Shown here: in pieces, positions 1 to 5,651 of the stretch
Layout: the number at the start of each line of letters is the position of its first letter
Numbering within the stretch: the stretch's first letter is position 1
Assembly: GCA_001805165.1 (NCBI GenBank)
Contig: MHEI01000004.1
Location: 18,848 to 24,498 of the forward strand
DNA length: 5,651 nt
From: Nitrospirae bacterium RBG_16_43_11
GTDB taxonomy: Bacteria; Nitrospirota; 9FT-COMBO-42-15; HDB-SIOI813
Reading direction: 5' to 3'
The notes under the pieces: generated by a model
Seen by the model: the letters and a program-made list of their open reading frames with translations, nothing else
Told to the model about the DNA's origin: nothing
The model's database searches: none
Position numbers and translations under genes: made by a program

Positions 1-795
1 CTAAAAATCCATCGTCAGGCCGACAGTTGCCGTAGAATCAGGACTCGCATCAGATATTCCGGCGCTAAAACCTGCATCAAGCAGTACGCCTTCCATCATC
101 CTGTATCTTGCACCAAGAAGGATTGAGAAAAGGTCATCTTCCTTAGGGTCTTTATTCGTCTCACCGCTCACTTCACCAACTATCTTAATCTCTTTATCTG
201 CTGAATACTCTACTGCCACCTTGAAACTGAAGACATTCTCATACTCTTTTCCCCAGGATGGTTTGTTTATGAATGTATATCCCATGTTCATATGGGCACT
301 TAATAATTGAGACATCTCCCTTGTAGCTATAAATAAGAAACCGAAATCTGTCTCACCCGTACTTAATCCTGACATCAGGACATCTTCGTTGTTTTCAGGT
401 GTAGGTAATTTGAAAAATGGCTGTATTGTAAGTGAGATCGGATTCCCTTCCCGCCCCTTAAGGAAAAGGAGTCTTGATTTGAGTATCATGTCGCCAACAG
501 TATCTGCCTTCTTATCACTCTGGCTGGGTCTCCAGAATACATAGGGTATCTCAACCCCTATATCAAGGTTATTAATAACTCCGTAATTTGCCTCAATATC
601 AATGCTGTATGCATCATTACCTTCAGGATAATTAAGGAACCTCAGCCCTGTCTCCAGCTTAATCTTGTGCACCTTCTCAGGATAAGCGCTTTGAGTCGTT
701 AAAGGACGGTGGGCATAGGCAGGTAATGTAAATAAAATCGTGCAGATAAAAACACAAAATGAAATGATTATGAGAATGTATCGCCTGGATTGCAT
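1..795 (-). CDS. Exported outer-membrane beta-barrel-like protein, function unknown
   Basis: A complete 264-residue protein; its TAG stop is the first three bases of the window. Residues 1-28 form a signal peptide: Arg4-Arg5, a hydrophobic core at about 7-24, and an Ala-Tyr-Ala cleavage site at 26-28, leaving a mature chain of about 236 residues. The mature part shows about a dozen short alternating polar/hydrophobic stretches (for example around 45-54, 63-73, 120-130, 187-197, 222-231 and 256-264) and ends in Phe264, as expected of a BAM-assembled outer-membrane barrel. It resembles small barrel proteins often annotated only as 'transporter' (the Phenol_MetA_deg-like group), but I cannot name a substrate. 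The ATG at 793-795 has no Shine-Dalgarno in front of it; a promoter-like sequence lies immediately upstream, so the mRNA may be nearly leaderless. It lies 46 bp downstream of hflX on the same strand, with no obvious functional tie. Confidence 0.8.
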   Translation of the reverse strand: MQSRRYILIIISFCVFICTILFTLPAYAHRPLTTQSAYPEKVHKIKLETGLRFLNYPEGNDAYSIDIEANYGVINNLDIGVEIPYVFWRPSQSDKKADTVGDMILKSRLLFLKGREGNPISLTIQPFFKLPTPENNEDVLMSGLSTGETDFGFLFIATREMSQLLSAHMNMGYTFINKPSWGKEYENVFSFKVAVEYSADKEIKIVGEVSGETNKDPKEDDLFSILLGARYRMMEGVLLDAGFSAGISDASPDSTATVGLTMDF

Positions 796-805
796 CAGCG
801 TGACA

Positions 806-835
806 ATAATAACCGTAATGTTTCCGGTATGTCAA
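806..835 (-). promoter_or_regulatory. Candidate sigma70 promoter for the barrel gene
   Basis: On the minus strand a perfect TTGACA (835-830) is followed after 18 bases by TATTAT (811-806), a 5/6 match to TATAAT. It fits entirely into the 46-bp gap between the hflX stop and the barrel gene's ATG at 795. Transcription would be expected to start around 799-797, leaving a leader of only a few bases, which agrees with the lack of a ribosome binding site. The spacer holds an imperfect palindrome (812-828, ACCG...CGGT, 6 of 8 pairs) that could be an operator. This is a sequence match only; read-through from hflX is also possible. Confidence 0.45.
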
Positions 836-841
836 GGATTT

Positions 842-2458
842 TCAAAATAGCCTTTCCTCCATAGCTGTAAGCAACGGTAATAGTGTCTCCGGATAAATCG
901 CAGAAACCGCAACAGCATTGTATCGTTGGCATAGTATCTTCACTAATTCCTCATCGCACTTATCCATTTTGTTAAATACTATCAGTTGCTCTATATTGTC
1001 TATCCCCAGATCTCTCATAATTTTATCAACAGATTCCATCTGCTGTTCAAATCTCGGGTTGCTTATATCCACTACATGAAGCAGAAGGTGAGCATCTTTC
1101 AGCTCATCCAGCGTAGCCCTGAATGCGCCGAGCAAATCCTCCGGCAATTCTTTGATGAACCCAACTGTATCAGTAATAATAATTTCTCTCTCCCTTGGAA
1201 ACCTCAGTCTCCGGCTTGAAGTATCAAGGGTAGCAAACAGCAGATCCTCAGTTTTCACACTACTTTTTGTGAGAGAATTCAGGAGGGATGATTTACCTGC
1301 ATTCGTATAACCCACTATTGAAACTATAGGGATACCGCTCTGGACTCGCCTCTCTTTCCTTTGCCTGCGTGCACTGCCCAAATGCTCAAGCTCCCGTTCC
1401 AGGTGGACTATCCTGTCTCTTATCCGTCTCCGGTCAATCTCAAGCTTCATCTCACCGGGACCTCTCCCTCCTATACCTCCTGCAAGCTTTGACAATGCCT
1501 TGCCAGTGCCAACTAAGCGGGGAAGGAGGTACTTCAGTTGTGCAAGTTCCACCTGAACCTTGCCGTCCCTGGAATGAGCGCGTCTCGCAAAGATATCCAG
1601 GATAAGCTGCGTCCTGTCTATGACACGCATGTCAGTCATCTCACCTATGGATTTTACCTGGGTGGGTGACAGGTCCTGGTCAAAGATTATCAGATTGGCG
1701 CCGCCCTGAAGTGATTTTATTATGAGCTCTTTTATCTTTCCCTCACCCATCAGATACCTGGGATGTAAAACTTTTGGCCTTTGAATCACTGCATCAAGGA
1801 CTGCAACGCCTGCTGTCCTTGCAAGTTCTCTAAGCTCTTCAATGGAATCTTCCTGATCACTTTTGCTTTTCAACGATGCACTGACAATAACCGCCCGGTC
1901 GCCTTTCTCAACATCTATCCTCTCGCGGGAAAGAGAAAGCTCTTTGTCAATATCATTAAGGAGGTCTTCAAGGTCTAAGTTCTGCTGATGGAATAAGACC
2001 TTATCAAGAACCTTATATGCCTTGCCTTCCTCATTGGGGGGTATAAGCCGTGCAACATAGATATGTCCGGGAAGGCCGTCATTAGCAACGCCGACAGCCG
2101 CTATCATATCTAACCTGAGAAGTGCAAGGTCAGTCAAGTCATCCTGTGTCAGGGCCTCATCTTTCAGATGTGTATGGATGCACCTTATGCTTCGGGTACG
2201 TTTCATCCCAAATCCAAATTCTGAGAGGTCAGGGATTACTATCTCCTTCTGGTCACCTACTATAACATGATGTATTTCACCACGGCGGTCAACCATTATC
2301 CCGATCTGTCTCTTAATGTCATGGGAAAGGGACGTTATATATCTGGCAAGCTCGGCAGAAATTACCTCTGCCGGAGGTATGCGGCGTCTGTATATATTTT
2401 TAAGCCGGCGGAGCTGATCGGCCTTTAATCCTGATGTATTGCCGTAGAGGGTAGAAAT
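842..2458 (-). CDS. hflX: GTPase HflX, ribosome-associated, probable ATT start
   Basis: HflX is a cytoplasmic TRAFAC-class GTPase that binds the 50S subunit and splits stalled or idle 70S ribosomes, notably under heat or antibiotic stress (family knowledge). Counted from ATT at 2458 the protein has 538 residues. It shows the HflX Gly-rich segment GGIGGRGPGE at 327-336, G1 GYTNAGKSS at 383-391, the G2 Thr410 in FATLDT, G3 DTVGF at 430-434, G4 NKMD at 496-499 and G5 SA at 519-520. The first ATG is at 2296, but the frame stays open for 54 more codons, back to a TGA at 2477-2479, and contains no ATG, GTG or TTG. Those codons encode HflX-like sequence (YGNTSGLK at 5-12, then an Arg-rich helix and RRRIPP), and the only well-placed start is an ATT 8 bases after AGGAGG. 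The long N-terminus is common outside enterobacteria, whose HflX is about 426 residues. If ATT is not used, the gene would start at 2296 (484 residues) without a good binding site. Family identity is certain; the start is inferred. Confidence 0.93.
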   Translation of the reverse strand: MSTLYGNTSGLKADQLRRLKNIYRRRIPPAEVISAELARYITSLSHDIKRQIGIMVDRRGEIHHVIVGDQKEIVIPDLSEFGFGMKRTRSIRCIHTHLKDEALTQDDLTDLALLRLDMIAAVGVANDGLPGHIYVARLIPPNEEGKAYKVLDKVLFHQQNLDLEDLLNDIDKELSLSRERIDVEKGDRAVIVSASLKSKSDQEDSIEELRELARTAGVAVLDAVIQRPKVLHPRYLMGEGKIKELIIKSLQGGANLIIFDQDLSPTQVKSIGEMTDMRVIDRTQLILDIFARRAHSRDGKVQVELAQLKYLLPRLVGTGKALSKLAGGIGGRGPGEMKLEIDRRRIRDRIVHLERELEHLGSARRQRKERRVQSGIPIVSIVGYTNAGKSSLLNSLTKSSVKTEDLLFATLDTSSRRLRFPREREIIITDTVGFIKELPEDLLGAFRATLDELKDAHLLLHVVDISNPRFEQQMESVDKIMRDLGIDNIEQLIVFNKMDKCDEELVKILCQRYNAVAVSAIYPETLLPLLTAMEERLF

Positions 2459-2466
2459 AAGGTAAA

Positions 2467-2472
2467 CCTCCT
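2467..2472 (-). promoter_or_regulatory. Strong Shine-Dalgarno that sets the ATT start of hflX
   Basis: AGGAGG on the minus strand, 8 bases before ATT at 2458-2456. No ATG, GTG or TTG in any frame lies at a usable distance, and an in-frame TGA lies just upstream at 2477-2479. The site therefore supports ATT as the initiation codon of hflX. Confidence 0.65.
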
Positions 2473-2478
2473 GACTTC

Positions 2479-2507
2479 AGTTTATTATTTTACCCTTCTG
2501 CGGTCAA
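2479..2507 (-). promoter_or_regulatory. Weak candidate promoter for hflX
   Basis: Minus-strand TTGACC (2507-2502, 5/6) is followed after 17 bases by TAAACT (2484-2479, 4/6), in the 58-bp gap after the GGDEF/HD-GYP gene. Predicted initiation would fall just upstream of the AGGAGG at 2472-2467. The -10 match is poor, so hflX may instead be co-transcribed with the upstream signalling gene. Confidence 0.25.
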
Positions 2508-2516
2508 GCTGTTATG

Positions 2517-4319
2517 TTAAGGCATACGTAATGCCTCTTTCTCAAGGATCCTTATAAATACATCCACTATCTTTGGATCGAATTGTGAACCTGAGCATCT
2601 ATGAAGCTCTGCAATTGCGGCTTCAACAGGCAGGGCCTTTCTGTATGGTCTATCAGTGGTCATTGCGTCAAATGTATCAACTACGGCAAGGATGCGGCAG
2701 GCAAGGGGGATAGCCTCCCCGTGCAACCCGTCGGGATATCCTGCGCCATTATAAAACTCCTGATGGTGGCGTATAAGCGGCTTTAGTTTCTTCAACGCCT
2801 CAAGGGGAGAGATTATCTTCTCGCCAATTTCAGCATGCCGCTTCATAATCTCAAACTCCTCCGGCGTAAGCTTACCCGGCTTGTTGAGTATATGATCCGG
2901 TATGCCTATCTTCCCTATATCATGTAAGAGGCAGAGATAAACAAGCTCCTCCTGTTCACCCTGAGGCATACTTAAATCACAGGCTATTTCTCTCGTATAT
3001 TCTATCGCACGCTCGGAGTGACCATTCGTATAGTGGTCTCTTGCATCAAGGGCGCTGCTCAGTGATGTTACTATCTCATAGAGAGACTGGGGGGATGAAT
3101 CTACAGAGAGCATCTTTTTCAACTGCTCTCCGAAGTCTGATACTATCTGCTGACCGTTATCAAACCGCTTCAGGGTCCTGACGGCAAGGAATGTCTCAAA
3201 AAGTTTCTGGTTGCAGACATGCAGGTCCTTTGTTTCAGAGCGGTCAAAAGAAAACACCTGATTGCCGCCCCTGTATTTTGCCAGATACATGGCCTGATCC
3301 GCAAACTGCAGCAATAAGGTCTGATCATCAGTATGGTATAAGTACGTTGCAAGTCCCAAACTGATTGTAATCCCTGAATTATCTCCCTCGTACCTCGCCC
3401 TGACATTACTCAAAATCCTGTTAGCTACCAGCATTCCCTGGTCATGTGATGTCTCAGGAAGCAGACATATAAACTCATCTCCTCCATAACGCCCAACTAT
3501 GTCTATTGATCTCGTGTTATCTTTAAGACGTTTTGCAAGATCACAAAGTATATTATCCCCCATGTAATGACCATGTATGTCGTTGGCAGACTTAAAGTTG
3601 TCCACATCTATCATTATTATGGAGAATGGTTTTTCTGTCCTCTGGGATCGAATAACTTCTTCCTGATAACGTTCAAGAATTGCCCTGTGGTTGAGGAGTT
3701 TGGTCAGGCCGTCAGTATTCGCCTGCATCCTTATCTCTTCAAAAAGCTGTGCATTCTTAATGGCATTCGCTGATGTATTGGCAATGATCTGGCAGAATCT
3801 TATCTCTTCCTGTGTAAATACCCGCTTATCCCGGATAACCTTCAGAAAAAGGGTACCTATTACTTCAGACTGATATGAAATGGGGATTACTAAAAGCGAT
3901 TTAATATTGATCTGATTAAGAATCTCCCGTACGTCATTCATAATATTATCATCATCGACGTCGTTGATAATTACGGTCTCTCCGGTCTCCAGCGCCTTTC
4001 GTATTTCAGGGTATTTAATCAGGTCTATCTGCAGTTTGTTTATGTTTGGGGAATCATTTGATGCCATCACATATCCATACTCTTTTTGCCCGTCAACGAG
4101 GATAATGGAGCACCGGTCAGCGTCAATATATAAGCCAACTTTATTAACCATTATTCTCAGGACTTCATTTATATCCAGAGAAGATGAGACACTTTGTGTT
4201 ATTTCGAGTATCAGTTCCAGTTCTTTTTTGCTCTGCCATGCATAGCTTAAATTGATAAGAAGATAGCGTATATGCTGGTATAAAGGATTGAGGATTGAGG
4301 TTAGTGTCGTCTTTTCCAA
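2517..4319 (-). CDS. GAF-GGDEF-HD-GYP cyclic-di-GMP turnover protein
   Basis: A 600-residue protein with three signalling modules and no clear membrane segment or signal peptide, so probably cytoplasmic. A GAF sensor domain spans about 30-190. The GGDEF domain (about 195-358) has the NTDGLTKLLN entry motif, metal-binding region D238/D240, N246, D255 and an intact GGDEF at 279-283. An RxxD inhibitory site (R270, D273) lies exactly five residues before it, so it should make c-di-GMP from two GTP with product feedback. The HD-GYP domain (about 410-590) keeps R427-D428, G433-H434, H466-D467 with K470, H495, H518-H519, GYP at 527-529 and D548, so it should hydrolyse c-di-GMP. Both catalytic sites look complete, so GAF input probably sets the balance. 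The start is TTG at 4319-4317; the frame is closed 12 codons upstream by TAA (4356-4358). No ATG or GTG lies near, and no good Shine-Dalgarno is visible, so the start is less certain than the function. It is divergent from the Rrf2 gene. Confidence 0.93.
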   Translation of the reverse strand: MEKTTLTSILNPLYQHIRYLLINLSYAWQSKKELELILEITQSVSSSLDINEVLRIMVNKVGLYIDADRCSIILVDGQKEYGYVMASNDSPNINKLQIDLIKYPEIRKALETGETVIINDVDDDNIMNDVREILNQINIKSLLVIPISYQSEVIGTLFLKVIRDKRVFTQEEIRFCQIIANTSANAIKNAQLFEEIRMQANTDGLTKLLNHRAILERYQEEVIRSQRTEKPFSIIMIDVDNFKSANDIHGHYMGDNILCDLAKRLKDNTRSIDIVGRYGGDEFICLLPETSHDQGMLVANRILSNVRARYEGDNSGITISLGLATYLYHTDDQTLLLQFADQAMYLAKYRGGNQVFSFDRSETKDLHVCNQKLFETFLAVRTLKRFDNGQQIVSDFGEQLKKMLSVDSSPQSLYEIVTSLSSALDARDHYTNGHSERAIEYTREIACDLSMPQGEQEELVYLCLLHDIGKIGIPDHILNKPGKLTPEEFEIMKRHAEIGEKIISPLEALKKLKPLIRHHQEFYNGAGYPDGLHGEAIPLACRILAVVDTFDAMTTDRPYRKALPVEAAIAELHRCSGSQFDPKIVDVFIRILEKEALRMP

Positions 4320-4347
4320 TGGCGTAAGTTTAAGATTGAAAGACCTG

Positions 4348-4399
4348 AAATCTCTTTACTAACAGAAATACTTTTCGGCTGTAAAAAAAATCTCTTGAC
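4348..4399. repeat. Short direct repeat in the divergent intergenic region
   Basis: AAATCTCTTTAC at 4348-4359 and AAATCTCTTGAC at 4388-4399 match at 11 of 12 positions and lie exactly 40 bp apart, close to four helical turns. The second copy overlaps the -35 element of the Rrf2 promoter. It could be a protein-binding repeat or chance in an AT-rich region. Confidence 0.25.
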
Positions 4400-4422
4400 A
4401 TGGGAAAATATATTGGTATTAT
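4395..4422 (+). promoter_or_regulatory. Sigma70 promoter of the Rrf2-AprA-like operon
   Basis: A perfect TTGACA (4395-4400), a 16-base spacer and TATTAT (4417-4422, 5/6) lie 40 bp before the Rrf2 ATG. Initiation would be expected near 4429, giving a leader of about 33 bases. The -10 lies inside a 29-bp palindrome, so the promoter is probably controlled. No equally good promoter is visible on the opposite strand for the divergent signalling gene. Confidence 0.6.
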
Positions 4423-4440
4423 TATCATCATAATCCCTAT
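4412..4440. promoter_or_regulatory. Candidate operator: 29-bp imperfect palindrome over the -10
   Basis: Bases 4412-4440 pair symmetrically about 4426 at 11 of 14 positions, including ATTAT/ATAAT inner arms and GG/CC at 4415-4416/4436-4437. It covers the -10 and the expected start of transcription of the Rrf2 gene. Rrf2 dimers typically bind AT-rich palindromes of about this length, so autorepression is a reasonable inference. The AT-rich composition raises the chance of coincidence. Confidence 0.4.
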
Positions 4441-4456
4441 CGGAATAGTAGGATAT
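4432..4456 (+). promoter_or_regulatory. Possible IscR type-1-like site before the Rrf2 gene
   Basis: Against the 25-base E. coli IscR type-1 consensus as I remember it, this stretch matches at about 17 positions, best in the right half (TAGTAGGATAT, 9 of 11). It lies between the predicted transcription start and the ATG and overlaps the gene's Shine-Dalgarno (AGGA, 4450-4453). It is weak on its own and competes with the 29-bp palindrome as the operator. Confidence 0.25.
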
Positions 4457-4461
4457 ATCTT

Positions 4462-4905
4462 ATGAGATTTTCAGTAAAGAGTGAGTATGCGGTAACTGCT
4501 GTTTTGGATGTGGCTGGCCATGCTGATAAAGGCCCTGTACATGTAAGGTCAATCGCCAGCCGTCAGGCTATTCCTCTGAAGTTTCTTGAACAGGTTATGG
4601 CTTCGCTCAAAAAAGCTGGAATAGTAGATAGTATAAGGGGATCTCAGGGTGGCTATGTACTTGCCCGAGACCCTAAGGCAATAAATATTGCACAGATAAT
4701 AGAGGCAATTGAGGGACCTATAACTCCAGTTGATTGTATTACAGATTCTGCCGAATACAGGTGTTTACATATGAACGGAGGTGTCGTCAGGGATGTATGG
4801 GATGACGTAAAACGGGCTATCTCCAGGGTGCTTAATGCTGTGACAATAGAGGACCTGGACAGGAAGAAAAGGGAAAAAGAGACTTCTGTAATGTATCATA
4901 TATAA
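4462..4905 (+). CDS. Rrf2-family transcriptional regulator with two cluster cysteines
   Basis: A 147-residue winged-helix regulator of the IscR/CymR/NsrR family, which binds palindromic promoters as a dimer, often sensing Fe-S, redox or cysteine status. The N-terminus (VKSEYAVTAVLDVA, 5-18) is typical; a recognition helix lies around 39-50 and includes Glu43, the position known in IscR to influence site selectivity. The wing is RGSQGGY (59-65) and a dimerisation helix follows from about 108. The usual three-cysteine cluster loop is altered: only Cys92 and Cys101 are present, and Gly107 stands where a third Cys would precede the V-x-R-D-V-W segment. His103 is nearby. It may hold an atypical cluster or none, as in CymR. 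The start ATG has AGGA at 4450-4453, 8 bases upstream. The next gene starts 17 bp after the stop, so the two probably form an operon, and the regulator probably controls it. Confidence 0.93.
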   Translation: MRFSVKSEYAVTAVLDVAGHADKGPVHVRSIASRQAIPLKFLEQVMASLKKAGIVDSIRGSQGGYVLARDPKAINIAQIIEAIEGPITPVDCITDSAEYRCLHMNGGVVRDVWDDVKRAISRVLNAVTIEDLDRKKREKETSVMYHI

Positions 4906-4922
4906 TAAGGGGGTTTATAGCT

Positions 4923-5651
4923 ATGGAAAAAAATGTAATAGAAACAGACGTTCTTATCATTGGCGGCGGGACAGCGGGGTGTCTGGCTGCAGTGGAACTA
5001 AAGGAGCTCTACCCGAATCTCAGCGTGACAATCATGGAAAAGGCTCATGTAGACAGGAGCGGATGCCTGGCAGGCGGTATGAATGCTATCAATGCATACC
5101 TGAACCCCGGTGAGACCCCTGAAAGCTTCACTAAGTATGTCAGGTTCGACTCATGCGGCTTAGTCAGGGAAGACCTTGTCCTGAGCATGTCTGAGCTGTT
5201 TGAATACACAGTAAAGAAGGTAGAAAAGTGGGGGCTTCCTATCCTCTGCGATGAGAAAGGAAACTATGTTCCCCGCGGAAGGTGGAATATAAAGATCAAT
5301 GGTGAGTCTTTGAAACCCATAATAGCCAAGGCAGCAAAAAATGCAGGGGCTAAGATATTAAACTGGGTTACGGCAACTAACTTCTTGATCTCAGACGGCA
5401 GGATAGCAGGCGCTATGGGATTCGGTATAAGGAACGGAAACTTCTTTATTGTAAAGGCAAAGGCAACCATCATTGCTACCGGAGGTGCGGCAGGTATATA
5501 TAAACCTAACAACGCACATGATGCACAGCATAAGACATGGTACAGTCCATATAATACAGGAGCAGGATATGCAATGGGGATAAGGGCCGGGGCTGAAATG
5601 ACGAGCTTTGAGATGCGGTATATCGGGCTTAGGGTAAAAGATACTATAGCA
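4923..5651 (+). CDS. aprA: AprA-like FAD flavoprotein (adenylylsulfate reductase alpha type), 3' truncated
   Basis: The first 243 codons of a flavoprotein that runs off the window; AprA proteins are usually about 600-660 residues. The start ATG follows AAGGGGG (4907-4913) by 9 bases. Visible are the FAD-binding GGGTAG at 14-19 within a beta-alpha-beta fold, the ribose-binding acidic residue Glu39, RSGCLAGGMNAINAYL at 45-60, GLVREDLV at 79-86, EKWGLP at 101-106, GRWNIKINGES at 119-129 and the second FAD strand ATGGAAGIY at 185-193. The GLVRED, WGLP and GRW..INGES blocks are what distinguish AprA from fumarate reductase, succinate dehydrogenase and L-aspartate oxidase. APS reductase converts adenylylsulfate to sulfite and AMP in the cytoplasm with a ferredoxin-like AprB partner. 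The segment before GRW is shorter than in dissimilatory AprA as I recall it, so an assimilatory or divergent AprA-like role is possible. No adjacent AprB or Sat is visible to confirm it. Confidence 0.75.
   Translation, partial: MEKNVIETDVLIIGGGTAGCLAAVELKELYPNLSVTIMEKAHVDRSGCLAGGMNAINAYLNPGETPESFTKYVRFDSCGLVREDLVLSMSELFEYTVKKVEKWGLPILCDEKGNYVPRGRWNIKINGESLKPIIAKAAKNAGAKILNWVTATNFLISDGRIAGAMGFGIRNGNFFIVKAKATIIATGGAAGIYKPNNAHDAQHKTWYSPYNTGAGYAMGIRAGAEMTSFEMRYIGLRVKDTIA

Noticed and set aside
812..828. ACCG...CGGT inverted repeat as a terminator after hflX
   Set aside because: The stem is short, has mismatches and has no following T-run; it fits better as promoter-spacer symmetry.
986..1978. 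Several plus-strand open frames of 65-78 codons across hflX
   Set aside because: All are antisense to well-conserved HflX sequence and show no motif or convincing ribosome binding site.
3170..3406. Minus-strand 78-codon frame within the signalling gene
   Set aside because: It is an out-of-frame reading of the GGDEF region; the main frame holds the intact GGDEF and I-site motifs.
3964..4245. Plus-strand open frame of 93 codons antisense to the GAF domain
   Set aside because: Fully inside the GAF-GGDEF-HD-GYP gene, with no recognisable domain and a Ser/Ile-rich composition typical of an antisense frame.
4359..4385. Minus-strand promoter for the c-di-GMP gene using TTTACA at 4385-4380
   Set aside because: No acceptable -10 hexamer lies 16-19 bases downstream, so I do not report a promoter here.
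5264..5512. Minus-strand open frame of 82 codons
   Set aside because: It lies wholly inside the AprA-like coding region on the opposite strand, and the plus-strand frame carries the family motifs; this is an antisense shadow.

Overview
The window (base composition roughly mid-40s % GC by eye) looks like chromosomal DNA of a diderm bacterium with sulfur metabolism. An exported protein with a beta-barrel pattern and a C-terminal Phe points to an outer membrane. The long-N-terminus HflX, the GAF-GGDEF-HD-GYP architecture and the Rrf2/AprA-type pair fit Nitrospirota or the former Deltaproteobacteria best. That placement is inference from protein style; there is no rRNA or other decisive marker.

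Left part (1-4319) holds three minus-strand genes, transcribed right to left: a c-di-GMP signalling protein (GAF-GGDEF-HD-GYP, 2517-4319), the ribosome-associated GTPase HflX (842-2458) and a small exported outer-membrane-type protein (1-795). The gaps are only 58 and 46 bp and contain no convincing terminator, so read-through is possible. Each gap also carries a promoter-like sequence, so hflX and the barrel gene may have their own promoters. The hflX reading frame continues 54 codons upstream of its first ATG, to an ATT preceded by a perfect AGGAGG. No ATG, GTG or TTG occurs in that stretch, so ATT is the likely start codon.

Right part (4320-5651) begins with a 142-bp divergent intergenic region. 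It holds a sigma70-type promoter (TTGACA-16-TATTAT) for the plus-strand genes, with a 29-bp imperfect palindrome over its -10 and a second, IscR-site-like sequence just downstream. These drive an Rrf2-family regulator (4462-4905) and, 17 bp later, an AprA-like FAD flavoprotein (4923 to the window edge, truncated). The arrangement suggests a self-regulated sulfur or redox operon. The Rrf2 protein has only two of the usual three cluster cysteines.

No mobile element, CRISPR array, tRNA or rRNA was seen. No entirely new system is evident. The points most worth a second look are the ATT start of hflX, the altered cysteine pattern and operator candidates of the Rrf2 unit, and the palindrome in the spacer of the barrel gene's nearly leaderless promoter.
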